Source of the DNA: Marispirochaeta sp964554875
GTDB taxonomy: Bacteria; Spirochaetota; Spirochaetia; JC444; Marispirochaetaceae
Length of the DNA: 64,000 nucleotides
NCBI GenBank assembly: GCA_964554875.1
Contig: CAZKQJ010000013.1
Location: forward strand, 31,432 to 95,431
Direction: 5' to 3'
The notes under the pieces were generated by a model. That model did not search any database. It was not told the DNA's origin and saw only the letters and a list, made by a program, of their open reading frames with translations. The position numbers and the translations under genes were made by a program. Of the stretch, positions 26,635 to 35,826 are shown piece by piece; position 1 is the stretch's first letter, and each line of letters opens with the position of its first letter.

Positions 26635-28524
26635 GGGTACCTCTTTTTCCCGCCCGATGAGGCGGAAGAACTCCTCCCGTTCCAGCACCTCTTTTTCCAG
26701 CAGCTGGGCGCTGACCTTCTCCAGGAGATCCCGCTTTTCGTCGAGGAAGTTCTTTACCCGTCGGTAGCGCTCGTTTATCATGCGGGAGATCTCCTCGTCG
26801 ATGTAGGTCTGGGTCGACTCGGCGTACTCCCTCTGCAGGTAGGGGTCCTGGGTCCCCAGCATCGGGGCGGAGCGTTTTGAGAGGGCGACGTTCTTGAAGC
26901 GCTCGCTCATGCCGTATTCGGTAATCATGCTGCGGCTGATGTCGGTGGCCCGGCTCAGGTCGTTGGCCGCGCCGGTGGAGACCATCCCGAAGCTCAGCTC
27001 TTCGGCGGCCCTGCCTCCCAGGAGCACATCGATTTTTCCCAGGAGCTCCTCCTGTGTCAGCAAATAGCGGTCTTCCGTGGGAGTCTGGAGGGTGTATCCC
27101 AGGGCTCCGAAGCCCCGGGGCACTATGGATATCTTGGAAACCGGATCCGATCCGGGAGTAAAGGCGGCCACCAGGGCATGCCCTGTTTCGTGGTATGCCA
27201 CAGTACGGCGTTCCTGGGGATTGATGAGCTTGCTCTTTTTCTCAAGTCCCGCCACAACCTTTTCGATGGCCTCTTTGAAATCGCCGGTGGTAATTGTCTT
27301 GCGTCCACGGCGCACCGCCAGCAGGGCGGCCTCGTTTACGATATTCGCAAGGTCCGCTCCCACAAAACCGGGGGTCAGCCGGGCAATCTCTTGAAGGTCC
27401 ACGTTTTCCCCGAGTTTGACGTTTTTGCTGTGGATCTTCAGAATCTGTTCACGACCGTGGACATCCGGACGGTCGACCAGCACCTGCCGGTCAAAACGTC
27501 CGGGTCTGAGCAGGGCGGGGTCCAGGATTTCCGGCCGGTTGGTGGCGGCGAGAATTATTACTCCAGAGGATGCGTCAAAGCCGTCCATCTCCACCAGGAG
27601 CTGGTTCAGGGTTGTCTCCCGCTCGTCGTTGCCTCCCATGGCGTTGACCCGGGACTTGCCGATGGCATCCAGCTCATCGATGAAGATAATGCAGGGGGCC
27701 TTGCCCCTGGCCTGTTTGAATAAGTCCCGAACCCGTGCTGCACCGACACCAACAAACATCTCGACAAAGTCGGCGCCGCTCATGCGGAAAAATGGCACCC
27801 CCGCGTTTCCGGCCACCGCCCGGGCAAGCAGGGTCTTGCCTGTACCTGGAGGGCCTACAAGGAGGATTCCCTTGGGGATTTTTCCGCCGATTTCCAGGTA
27901 TTTTTCCGGACTTTTCAGAAAGTCCACCACCTCGACGAGCTCTTCCTTGGCCTCGTCCGCCCCGGCAACGTCGTCAAAGGTGACGCCTGTGGACCCCTCC
28001 GCTACAATGATGGATTTGTTCTTTCCGAAGGACATGACGTTGCTGCCCATGTCTCCCATACGTTTGAACATGAAGCGCCACAGGACAACCAGGACGAGCA
28101 GGGGAAGCAGCCATCCCAGTATAAGGTTGAGCAGGGCCGGTTCCTGCTGAATTATCGCGTAGTAATCCACCCCCTTTTCTTCCAGCAGGGGCACAAATCC
28201 GGGATCCTCCACCGGAACTGTACGGTAAACAAAGGACGCCCGGTCCTGCAGTCCCTCCTGCATCCCAGTCATGCCTATATAGTAGTTTCCGCCTATCTCG
28301 ACCCGGCTGATTTCACCGTTTCGGATCCGTTCCTTGAACTCGCTGTAAGGTATTGTACGCTGGTCCTGCATCTTCTGCCCGATCAGGGCGTTGAAAATCA
28401 TCAAGCCAAGAAGAACGGCGACAAAATAGCCGAAGGTAAAGCGATGTTTCTCGAAAAAGGGTTTATCCTTCTGGGGCCCGTGGTCGCAGTCTTCGTTGTC
28501 CCAACAGCCTTTCTTGTCCGCCAT
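26605..28524 (-). CDS. ftsH: ATP-dependent zinc metalloprotease FtsH
   Basis: 639 residues. A cytoplasmic Cys/His-containing N-terminus (DKKGCWDNEDCDHGP), transmembrane helices near 32-50 and 130-152 around a periplasmic domain, the AAA module with Walker A GPPGTGKT near 223 and Walker B FIDELDAIG, the second region of homology (RPGRFDRQV), and the zinc-protease motif HETGH near 445. It degrades misfolded and regulatory membrane proteins as a hexamer. AGAGG lies upstream of the ATG. Its 3' end overlaps the convergent aminotransferase gene by 30 bases. The CxxxxxC-x-H N-terminal extension before the first helix is unusual. Confidence 0.97.
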   Translation of the reverse strand: MADKKGCWDNEDCDHGPQKDKPFFEKHRFTFGYFVAVLLGLMIFNALIGQKMQDQRTIPYSEFKERIRNGEISRVEIGGNYYIGMTGMQEGLQDRASFVYRTVPVEDPGFVPLLEEKGVDYYAIIQQEPALLNLILGWLLPLLVLVVLWRFMFKRMGDMGSNVMSFGKNKSIIVAEGSTGVTFDDVAGADEAKEELVEVVDFLKSPEKYLEIGGKIPKGILLVGPPGTGKTLLARAVAGNAGVPFFRMSGADFVEMFVGVGAARVRDLFKQARGKAPCIIFIDELDAIGKSRVNAMGGNDERETTLNQLLVEMDGFDASSGVIILAATNRPEILDPALLRPGRFDRQVLVDRPDVHGREQILKIHSKNVKLGENVDLQEIARLTPGFVGADLANIVNEAALLAVRRGRKTITTGDFKEAIEKVVAGLEKKSKLINPQERRTVAYHETGHALVAAFTPGSDPVSKISIVPRGFGALGYTLQTPTEDRYLLTQEELLGKIDVLLGGRAAEELSFGMVSTGAANDLSRATDISRSMITEYGMSERFKNVALSKRSAPMLGTQDPYLQREYAESTQTYIDEEISRMINERYRRVKNFLDEKRDLLEKVSAQLLEKEVLEREEFFRLIGREKEVPSEQGKPAEV

Positions 28525-28642
28525 GCTGATTCCTCTTGTGTTTTCGTGTACTGCACTGTATGCTTCTTGAAAAGATAGTCAGACTTTCTGAGAACGGCAA
28601 CAATTTGCACTGATACGCAGTATTGTTTCCACAAAGGACTGA

Positions 28643-30445
28643 ATGATATTTCACCTGAGCCTGCCACAACTACCGATTCTCCTGTCTTTTTTTGTTTCCT
28701 TCATTGTTTTTATTGTGTCCCTGATTAAATCGGATCGTGATTACGCGGTTTTTCTGCTGCTCCTTATGCTGGCCGTACTTGAATGGTCCGGAGCCTATCT
28801 TCTGGAAATCTCGGCAGAGGCCTTTCCCCTGATTGTCTTCTTTTCAAAACTCAAGTACCTGGGAATTGTCTTTGTTCCGGTCTTTTTTCTGCTCTTTACC
28901 CTGTCTCTCAGCAGGATTGTACCGCAGCAGCGTCTTATGCGTATGCTTCCGCTGCTCTTGATTGTTCCCTTCCTGAACCAGATTGTGATCTGGACAGATC
29001 CGCTGCATCGCTTCTTTTTTTCTGAAGTACTTCTCATGCACGTTGAGGACTCGGTTTTTATTCAGCATGTGTACGGGCCGGTTTTCTGGCTCCATACCCT
29101 CTACTCCTACGGACTCCTGCTTGCCGGGGCATTTGTCCTGATCCGCATGATTGTTTCCGGAGAAGAGAAGATGACCGGCAGCGCGGTGCTGCTGATTTTT
29201 GCCCTTTGTGTGCCTCTGTTGGGTAATGTTCTGCACCTTTTCCGCCTGACCGGACCGATGCAGTTTATTGACCTTACACCGGTGAGTTTCTCATTTTCAG
29301 GAGCCCTGTTCCTGTATGTAATCCTCCGATATCGGGTTAGCGATTTTGTACCCATAACCCACCAGCTCATTCTTGACAATCTGCGGGAGGTTATCCTGGT
29401 CCTGGACCACGAGAACCGGATTATCGAGATGAACACGGCGGCATCTCAGTTGTTCCGGCAACGGTCCGAGGATATTCTCGGTCATCCCATACTGGAGCTG
29501 AGCCTGACGAATCGGGAAATCATCAGCGGGTTTAAGGACATCTACGATATCGAGTGCGAGACGGAGCTGTATATTCGGGGAGAACAGCGCAGTTTCGAGC
29601 TGTCCATTGTCCCGGTACAGGACCGGCGTCTGCCATCCCTGGGGCGGGTGGTGGTTTTACGGGACATAACGGAGCGAAAGATCGCCGAGCTGCGCTCTAC
29701 CCGGAGCGAACGCATGGAATCACTGGAACTTCTGGCCGGAGGGGTCTCCCATGATTTCAACAACCTCCTGAGCGCTATTGTGGGGAATGTTTCCCTGGCG
29801 GTACTCGAGAACAGGGATCCCCTGATTGCGGAGTATCTCAAGCAGATCGAGTCGGCCCTGGACCAGGCACGGGACCTGACCAGGCAGCTGAACAGCTTCT
29901 CCCGAAAAAGCTGCCCCGAAGCGGAAGTTGTCTCCCTGAAAAGCATGGTGGAAGAATCTGCGGGAATATTCCTGAAGGATTCGAAGATAAATGTGCGCAT
30001 GGAAATGAGCGGGGACCTGTGGAAGATTTTTGTTGATCCGGGACAGATTATCCAGGTTGTCAATAATCTGCTGGTAAACTCCCTTCAGGCAATGCCCGCG
30101 GGGGGTACTCTCAGCGTGGAAGCGAAGAATGTTCGTTTAACGGCGGGAAACAAAATCGGCCTTAATCCTGGCGCCTATGTTCATGCCCATTTTACGGATA
30201 CAGGTCCTGGCATTCCGGCGGAAAAGCTTCCCCACATATTTGATCCCTACTACACTACAAAAAAAGACGGGTCAGGCCTGGGCCTGGCCATGGCCCAGGC
30301 AATTGTGCTGAACAATCAGGGAGCCATATATGCCGAAGCCGGTCCCGGGGGCAGCTTTCATCTGTATCTGCCTGCCTCCGTGGAGGCTAAGCCAGATCGG
30401 CAAGCTCCTCCCATCGCAGGGTCTTCTTTTCAATCAGAGCTTTGA
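28643..30445 (+). CDS. Histidine kinase with N-terminal 7TM domain and PAS domain
   Basis: 600 residues. Seven hydrophobic helices (residues about 5-225) match the histidine-kinase N-terminal 7TM region, then a PAS domain (about 235-350: REVILVLDHENRIIEMNTAA), the HisKA box GGVSHDFNNLLSAIVGNV with His near 370, and an HATPase with NNLLVNSLQAM, DTGPGIP and GSGLGLAMAQ. No receiver gene is adjacent, so the partner is elsewhere. AAAGGA precedes the ATG. It is transcribed divergently from ftsH across 118 bases. Its last 20 residues are encoded antisense to the end of the ABC-F gene. Confidence 0.9.
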   Translation: MIFHLSLPQLPILLSFFVSFIVFIVSLIKSDRDYAVFLLLLMLAVLEWSGAYLLEISAEAFPLIVFFSKLKYLGIVFVPVFFLLFTLSLSRIVPQQRLMRMLPLLLIVPFLNQIVIWTDPLHRFFFSEVLLMHVEDSVFIQHVYGPVFWLHTLYSYGLLLAGAFVLIRMIVSGEEKMTGSAVLLIFALCVPLLGNVLHLFRLTGPMQFIDLTPVSFSFSGALFLYVILRYRVSDFVPITHQLILDNLREVILVLDHENRIIEMNTAASQLFRQRSEDILGHPILELSLTNREIISGFKDIYDIECETELYIRGEQRSFELSIVPVQDRRLPSLGRVVVLRDITERKIAELRSTRSERMESLELLAGGVSHDFNNLLSAIVGNVSLAVLENRDPLIAEYLKQIESALDQARDLTRQLNSFSRKSCPEAEVVSLKSMVEESAGIFLKDSKINVRMEMSGDLWKIFVDPGQIIQVVNNLLVNSLQAMPAGGTLSVEAKNVRLTAGNKIGLNPGAYVHAHFTDTGPGIPAEKLPHIFDPYYTTKKDGSGLGLAMAQAIVLNNQGAIYAEAGPGGSFHLYLPASVEAKPDRQAPPIAGSSFQSEL

Positions 30446-32261
30446 GCTCGTCGTAACGCAGCGCGAGTTCCCCATGCCGTTCCGGGGGCGTTGCAGGATC
30501 CACGAAGGCCTTTTCTATCGCCGACTTTTCCTTTTCCAGCTCCTCGATGGCAGGCATGAGTTCAGCGAACTCTTTCTGTTCCCGGAAACTCAAGGAGCGC
30601 TTCTGTTCCCGCTGCACCGGCCGTTCCCTTCCGCGTAAGGGTTTCTGCGGCTCTCCCTTTTTTTCCTGCTCCTTCCTGAACTGCAGGTACTCCGAGTAGC
30701 TGCCGGGGAAACCCTGAATCCTTCCCTCCGCATCGAGAATCAGAAGAAAATCAACGCTCCGGTCCAGGAAGTAGCGGTCGTGGGAGACTATCAGCAGGCA
30801 GCCTTCAAAAGCGTCCAGAAAGTCCTCCAGCAGGGAGAGGGTCTGAATGTCCAGGTCGTTGGTGGGTTCATCGAGGATAAGGAAGTTCGGGTCCGGCAGC
30901 AGTACCTTCAACAGCTGCAACCGTCTCCTCTCGCCCCCGGAGAGCCGTTTGATCGTGGTGTACCATTTATCACGGGGAAAATTGAACTCCTCCAGAAGCC
31001 GGCTTATCTCCTTCGGCCGGCCGTTCTGCTTCCGGATTACCTCGGCATATTCCTTCAGGAATCCCACCACCGTCTGTTTATCATCCAGCTCCTCGGACAT
31101 CTGATCGAAATAGCCGAAGCGGGTGTTGATGCCCTGATCGGTCCAGCCCCCGTCGGGTTCAAGTTCACCGATAATCAGCCTCAGAAGAGTGGTTTTACCG
31201 CTGCCGTTGGGGCCCACCAGGCCGATCCGCTCTCCCCGTTTGAAGGAGTAGGTAAAAGGTTTTAAAACCTCCCGACCGTCAAAGGACTTGCTCAAGTTTT
31301 TCAACTCCAGCACCTTTTTCCCCAGCCTGCGGTGGTTCACGCTGAACTCCCGAAGAGACTGGGCTTCCGCTTCGTCCCGGTCCATGAGGTTGATGATTCG
31401 TTCGGTCCGCTTCTTGTCTTTTCCGGTCCGGGCCTTGGGACCCCGTTTTAACCATTCAAGCTCCCGGCGCAGAATTGAAGCTGTACGTTCCTTCTGCCGT
31501 GCCTGGGCGGCCAGGCGTTCCTGTCGTTTTTCCATGTAATAGCTGTAATTCCCGTCGTAGCGGTAGAGGGTCTGATCATCCAGTTCATAGATTCTGCCTG
31601 CCACGGAGTCGAGAAAGTAGCGGTCGTGGGTCACCAGAAGCAGGGCTGTCTCGGTTTTTTCCAGGTAGTCCTGAAGCCAGAGGATGGTATCGATATCCAG
31701 ATGGTTGGTCGGCTCGTCGAGAATAAGCAGGTCTTTTTCTCCCGCCAGGGCCTGGGCCAGGGAGATTTTCTTGATCATTCCCCCGGAGAGACTCCCCATG
31801 GGAAGGGAGAGGTCCGTGATTCCCAGCTCCTGTAGAACTGACCGAATCCGGGCTTCGGTTTCCCAGGCATTGTTGGCATCCATTAATTCTGTGGCGGCGC
31901 TCAAAGCAGCCTCTTCCTCCCGGCCGTGGGCTTTGCTGATAGCCTCGGCGGCCTGTTCGTATTGCCGCACGATATTAAGCAGGGGGTTCTCCTGCCGGAA
32001 GATATGGTCCGCCACGGTCTCTTCGGGACTGAAAAAAGGAATCTGGGGCTGGTATGAGATCCCGGCTGCACTGTTTACGATCACCTCTCCCGAGGCGGGT
32101 TTCAGTTCCCCCGCGAGTATTCTGAGCAGGGTGGATTTACCGCTGCCGTTTATGCCGACGAAGGCGGTCTTTTCGCCCGAATCCACTCCGAAGGAGAGTC
32201 CGGAGAAAAGGGGCTTGCCCCCCATGTTCATGCCGATGTTGTCTATTGAGAGGATATTCAT
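30387..32261 (-). CDS. ABC-F family ATPase (Uup-like), ribosome-associated
   Basis: 624 residues, two ABC cassettes with no membrane domain. Cassette 1 has Walker A GINGSGKST and signature LSGGMIKK; cassette 2 has GPNGSGKTT and LSGGERRR. Between them is the charged P-site interaction linker (residues about 225-310), and a C-terminal coiled coil (about 545-624) of Uup type. Such proteins act on the ribosomal E site. No Shine-Dalgarno sequence precedes the ATG at 32261; TTGAAT-N17-TACAAC lies just upstream, so the transcript should have a leader of 0-3 bases. The C-terminus overlaps the convergent kinase gene by 59 bases. Confidence 0.92.
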   Translation of the reverse strand: MNILSIDNIGMNMGGKPLFSGLSFGVDSGEKTAFVGINGSGKSTLLRILAGELKPASGEVIVNSAAGISYQPQIPFFSPEETVADHIFRQENPLLNIVRQYEQAAEAISKAHGREEEAALSAATELMDANNAWETEARIRSVLQELGITDLSLPMGSLSGGMIKKISLAQALAGEKDLLILDEPTNHLDIDTILWLQDYLEKTETALLLVTHDRYFLDSVAGRIYELDDQTLYRYDGNYSYYMEKRQERLAAQARQKERTASILRRELEWLKRGPKARTGKDKKRTERIINLMDRDEAEAQSLREFSVNHRRLGKKVLELKNLSKSFDGREVLKPFTYSFKRGERIGLVGPNGSGKTTLLRLIIGELEPDGGWTDQGINTRFGYFDQMSEELDDKQTVVGFLKEYAEVIRKQNGRPKEISRLLEEFNFPRDKWYTTIKRLSGGERRRLQLLKVLLPDPNFLILDEPTNDLDIQTLSLLEDFLDAFEGCLLIVSHDRYFLDRSVDFLLILDAEGRIQGFPGSYSEYLQFRKEQEKKGEPQKPLRGRERPVQREQKRSLSFREQKEFAELMPAIEELEKEKSAIEKAFVDPATPPERHGELALRYDELKALIEKKTLRWEELADLA

Positions 32262-32270
32262 GAATTTGTA

Positions 32271-32299
32271 GTTGTAGCTTAATGCAGTCCCTTATTCAA
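32271..32299 (-). promoter_or_regulatory. Promoter of the ABC-F gene, near-leaderless
   Basis: On the minus strand, TTGAAT (32299-32294), a 17-base spacer and TACAAC (32276-32271) sit 9 bases before the ATG at 32261. Confidence 0.45.
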
Positions 32300-32391
32300 T
32301 GCGTACGGCGTAGCCGAAGGCTGGAGAAACTGTTACATTAAAGATCCTGGGGATGTTTTAACGATACCCTTCCCCTTACAAAGGATTAATT

Positions 32392-33339
32392 ATGAAACGA
32401 TATGCAATGATCATATTTACGGTGTTCATGGCGGTTCTTTTTCTGACCGCCTGTTCCGGTGAGAGCGGCTCTTCGAGTCTCAGGATCAGCGCCGCGGAGC
32501 TGGACACGGAGGTCCAGAAGACGATTCGTCAGTACGAAGCCCAGGGAATGCAGGTTTCCGAGGAACAGAAGGCCCAGCTGCGTGAGGCGGTACTGAACCA
32601 GATGGTGGAGCGAAAGCTTCTTCTTCACGAAGCAGCGCAGTCTGGTATCGAACTTGACCAGGAGGAGTTTGAAACCGAGTTTGCCTCCATCAAGACCAAC
32701 TTTCCCACTGACGAGGCCTTTACCCAGGCCCTTTCCCAGCGGGGTTATACGGAAGAGATGTTCAGGGCGGAAATGGCTGAGATCATGACGCTGCAGGCTT
32801 TTCTGGAAGAGGAGATCTCTGCCAAGATTGAGCTTGGCGAAGAAGAAATGCAGAGGTTTTATAACGAGAATCCGGAATACTTCGCAACGGAAGCCTCAGT
32901 CAGCGCCTCCCATATCCTGATCGAGGTCGACGAAGACGCCGATGAAGCCGAGGAGGCGGAAGCCTACGGCAGAATGGAAGATATCGCCGCCCGGGTGGCC
33001 GCGGGGGAAGACTTTGCCGAACTCGCCAGGGAGTACTCGGAAGGACCCAGTGCCCCCCGGGGAGGGGACCTGGGCAGTTTTCAGCGGGGCAGCATGGTAC
33101 AGATCTTCGAGGATACTGCCTTCGCGCTGGAACCCGGCGGAGTCAGCGATATAGTCCGTACGGAGTTCGGATTTCACATTATCAAGGTACGCGATCGCAG
33201 CGAGGGGGGCACCCTCACGTTCGAGGATGCCCGGGACGCCATTGAAACCTATTTGCGTCAGGAAAAGGAGCAGGAGGCGGTGGCCGCCTATGTTCAGACG
33301 CTTAAAGAGAAATACAGCGTAGAAACCCCACAGGATTAA
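32392..33339 (+). CDS. Parvulin-type peptidylprolyl isomerase lipoprotein (SurA/PrsA-like)
   Basis: 315 residues. A lipoprotein signal ends in LTAC with Cys21 as the lipidated residue. A helical SurA_N-like chaperone part (about 30-170) is followed by one parvulin domain (about 175-275: SASHILIEVDEDADEAEE, RGGDLGSFQRGSMV, TEFGFHIIKVRDR). It should assist folding of exported or outer-membrane proteins. The stop codon overlaps that of the convergent chemoreceptor gene (stops within GATTAATC at 33336-33339). Identification is based on clear parvulin motifs. Confidence 0.92.
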   Translation: MKRYAMIIFTVFMAVLFLTACSGESGSSSLRISAAELDTEVQKTIRQYEAQGMQVSEEQKAQLREAVLNQMVERKLLLHEAAQSGIELDQEEFETEFASIKTNFPTDEAFTQALSQRGYTEEMFRAEMAEIMTLQAFLEEEISAKIELGEEEMQRFYNENPEYFATEASVSASHILIEVDEDADEAEEAEAYGRMEDIAARVAAGEDFAELAREYSEGPSAPRGGDLGSFQRGSMVQIFEDTAFALEPGGVSDIVRTEFGFHIIKVRDRSEGGTLTFEDARDAIETYLRQEKEQEAVAAYVQTLKEKYSVETPQD

Positions 33340-35210
33340 TCGTCGTCCTCCTGAAATTCTCCCCGTTCCGATAAAAGCGGGACCTTCTGACTGGTTTTGA
33401 AAAAACCCATGGTTTCCATTAAATGGTCCGACTGGCTCGACAGTTCCTCCGCTGTCGACGCCAGTTCTTCCGATGATGACGCGTTCTGCTGAATTACCTG
33501 ATCGAGCTGCATGATTGCCGAGTTTATCTGGTCTGCCCCCATGGATTGCTCCCGGCTGGCAGCATTGATTTCCTGGATAAGATCGGCGGTTTTCTGGATG
33601 CTTTTAACCAGTCCGGCGATTTTGGTCCCGGTTGTTTCCGCCGTATCCACGCTTGCGGCTGCCAGGTTTGTAATGCTCCCCGCGGCGGTCTGGCTGCGTT
33701 CGGCGAGTTTCCGCACCTCCGAGGCGACAACGGCAAAGCCTTTACCCGCTTCTCCTGCCCGGGCCGCCTCGATGGCTGCGTTCAGGGCCAGCATGTTGGT
33801 CTGCCGGGCGATATCCTCGATTATGGTGATCTTTTCCGATATCTCCCGCATGGCTTCCACCGTCTGATGAACAGACTCTCCGCTTTCAGTCGCTTCCCGG
33901 GCTGCCTGCTGTGCAATGGCGTCGGTGCTGACGGCGTTATCGCTGTTCTGCTTGATGCTGGAATCCATCTCCTCCATGGAAGCAGAGACCTCCTCGGCGG
34001 AGGATGCCTGCTCCGTCGCCCCCTGGGAGAGCTGCTGGGCGGAATTGGAGAGTTCCCGGCTGCCGGAAGAGACGTACTGGGCGGCGGTTTTTACATCGCT
34101 GACAATCTTGTTCAGATGTTTCACCATCTCTGCCAGGGCCGAGGCGAGGATACCGATTTCGTCCCCCCGGTTTATATCCAGGGAGACCGTCAGATCGCCA
34201 CCGGCAATTTTGCGGGCAAGATCTCCCGCATGCCGCAAGGGGAGTGAAATCGTCCTTGAAAACAGAATAAAGATGATTACTGCCGCCAACAGGGCGACTG
34301 CGCTGATAATGAGTACCGCCTGGCGGATTCTTGTTACGGCGGAGAGAAACTCTGCATCATCCATGGTAAGCACCACATACCAGCCGGTCAGGGGTACCCT
34401 GCTGAACCCAGCGGTTTTGGGTATGCCGGTGTATACGTACTTTTCTACGCCTCCGCTTTCTCCATCGAGAATTCGCCGGGTAATCTCCTCCATCCCCGCG
34501 AGTTCTTCAAGTCGCAGGTCGAATATCAGGGAGTCGTCGGGATGGGCGATCACCAGTCCTTCCCTGTCGGTCATGTAAGCGTAGCCGCTTTCTCCGATTC
34601 GTGTTCCCAGGATCAGTTCGGAAAGGAAGCTGAAATTGACCACCGTAGCCGTTACACCGATGATATCCCTGCCGTCGTACACGGGAGAAGCTATGGATAT
34701 AAAGGGAACTCCCGTAACCCTGTTGACGGCGGGCTGACTTATTGAGGTGTTCCCCTGCATGCTGCCCTGAAAATAGTCCCTGTCGGACACATCGACTCCC
34801 AGATAATCATTCGATGATGCGGCGATAACCTTCCCCCGGGGATCTATAACGAGGACGGTCTGGTAATCCTCGGAAAAACCTTCAATTCTCATAAAGCGCA
34901 CGAGTTTTTCATTCAATGCTTCTATTGCTTCAGCGGCGGCTTCAGGCCCGGAATCCTGAAGAGCCTGTAAGGCTGTCAGAGTGGTGGTTCCCGCAGAAAG
35001 CTCGGCGGCAAGTTTTATCTCTGTTCTGAGGGTGTTGTTGATGCCGGTAGAAACATCAAAGGTCCTGTCTGACAAAAGTTCGTGCTGAACTGTACTGATC
35101 CCGCTGGTAGCCAGATAGATCGAAGTAATGCTCACAACTAACAGGGGGATCACCAGTATCAGAGAACCGATAAGGACAAGCTTTGTCCCTATCTTCATGG
35201 ATCCTAACAT
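33336..35210 (-). CDS. Methyl-accepting chemotaxis protein with dCache sensor
   Basis: 624 residues. Transmembrane helix 1 (about 9-31), a dCache-like extracytoplasmic double-PAS sensor (about 38-285, including TVLVIDPRGKVIAASSND and YAYMTDREGLVIAHPDD), helix 2 (about 290-312), HAMP, and the chemotaxis signalling tip QTNMLALNAAIEAARAGEAG. It detects a small ligand outside the membrane and controls CheA. GGAGG lies 8 bases before the ATG at 35210. A good promoter, TTGCAT-N17-TAAAAT, lies upstream. It does not end in the NWETF-type CheR tether. Confidence 0.95.
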   Translation of the reverse strand: MLGSMKIGTKLVLIGSLILVIPLLVVSITSIYLATSGISTVQHELLSDRTFDVSTGINNTLRTEIKLAAELSAGTTTLTALQALQDSGPEAAAEAIEALNEKLVRFMRIEGFSEDYQTVLVIDPRGKVIAASSNDYLGVDVSDRDYFQGSMQGNTSISQPAVNRVTGVPFISIASPVYDGRDIIGVTATVVNFSFLSELILGTRIGESGYAYMTDREGLVIAHPDDSLIFDLRLEELAGMEEITRRILDGESGGVEKYVYTGIPKTAGFSRVPLTGWYVVLTMDDAEFLSAVTRIRQAVLIISAVALLAAVIIFILFSRTISLPLRHAGDLARKIAGGDLTVSLDINRGDEIGILASALAEMVKHLNKIVSDVKTAAQYVSSGSRELSNSAQQLSQGATEQASSAEEVSASMEEMDSSIKQNSDNAVSTDAIAQQAAREATESGESVHQTVEAMREISEKITIIEDIARQTNMLALNAAIEAARAGEAGKGFAVVASEVRKLAERSQTAAGSITNLAAASVDTAETTGTKIAGLVKSIQKTADLIQEINAASREQSMGADQINSAIMQLDQVIQQNASSSEELASTAEELSSQSDHLMETMGFFKTSQKVPLLSERGEFQEDDD

Positions 35211-35231
35211 GGTACTATCCTCCTTTTATAA

Positions 35232-35260
35232 ATTTTACTGAATTAGCAAGGAATATGCAA
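35232..35260 (-). promoter_or_regulatory. Sigma-70-type promoter of the chemoreceptor gene
   Basis: On the minus strand, TTGCAT (35260-35255), a 17-base spacer and TAAAAT (35237-35232), followed by the GGAGG ribosome site and the ATG at 35210. Confidence 0.55.
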
Positions 35261-35300
35261 AAAATATCGATCGAATCTGGTTCTTATGCCCTAGAACGGG

Positions 35301-35306
35301 TACAAT
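35301..35306 (+). promoter_or_regulatory. -10 element directly before the YkgJ-family gene
   Basis: TACAAT ends 7 bases before the ATG at 35314, so the transcript should start at or within a base or two of the start codon. No clear -35 hexamer was found at 16-18 bases. Confidence 0.4.
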
Positions 35307-35313
35307 CAGGCAT

Positions 35314-35811
35314 ATGACAGAGCAATTACTGCGGACCCTGCCTGAAAAGGCCCGAAAGGCCGAAAAGGATCAGACCAAGTATCTTCGGCGCCTGAGGGAG
35401 AAAAACCCGAAAAAGCTGGACGAAATGTTCCGCCGCCTGCACAGCGAGGTTTTCGCCGATATCGACTGCCTGGACTGCGCCAACTGCTGCAAAACGATCA
35501 GCCCACGCTTTAAAAAGCGGGACATTGAACGCATAGCCAAACACCTGAACATGCACCCCAAAACCTTTCGTCTGACCTATCTGGAGCTCGATGAGGACGA
35601 AGACTGGGTAGTGAAAAAGCTGCCCTGTCCTTTTCTGGGAGAAGACAACTACTGCTCGATCTACGAGGTCCGGCCGAAAGCCTGCGCCGAGTATCCCCAT
35701 ACCAACGTCAAGAACATGCGTGGGCATCTGGTTATCGCCCGGAAGAATCTGTCGGTATGCCCCGCGGTCTTCGAGATTGTGGAGCGTCTGCGGAAGGAGT
35801 ATCCTCTTTAG
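35314..35811 (+). CDS. YkgJ-family cysteine cluster protein
   Basis: 165 residues. It has the family's cysteine pattern: CLDCANCC near residue 52-59, then CPFL, NYCSIYEVRPKACAEYP and a final VCPA. The cysteines are thought to bind zinc or an iron-sulfur cluster; the biochemical role of the family is not established. The gene is 15 bases upstream of the diguanylate cyclase gene, so the two are probably co-transcribed. The ATG follows a -10 hexamer directly and only a weak AGG is present. Confidence 0.88.
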   Translation: MTEQLLRTLPEKARKAEKDQTKYLRRLREKNPKKLDEMFRRLHSEVFADIDCLDCANCCKTISPRFKKRDIERIAKHLNMHPKTFRLTYLELDEDEDWVVKKLPCPFLGEDNYCSIYEVRPKACAEYPHTNVKNMRGHLVIARKNLSVCPAVFEIVERLRKEYPL

Positions 35812-35826
35812 CACGGGAGAATCAGT

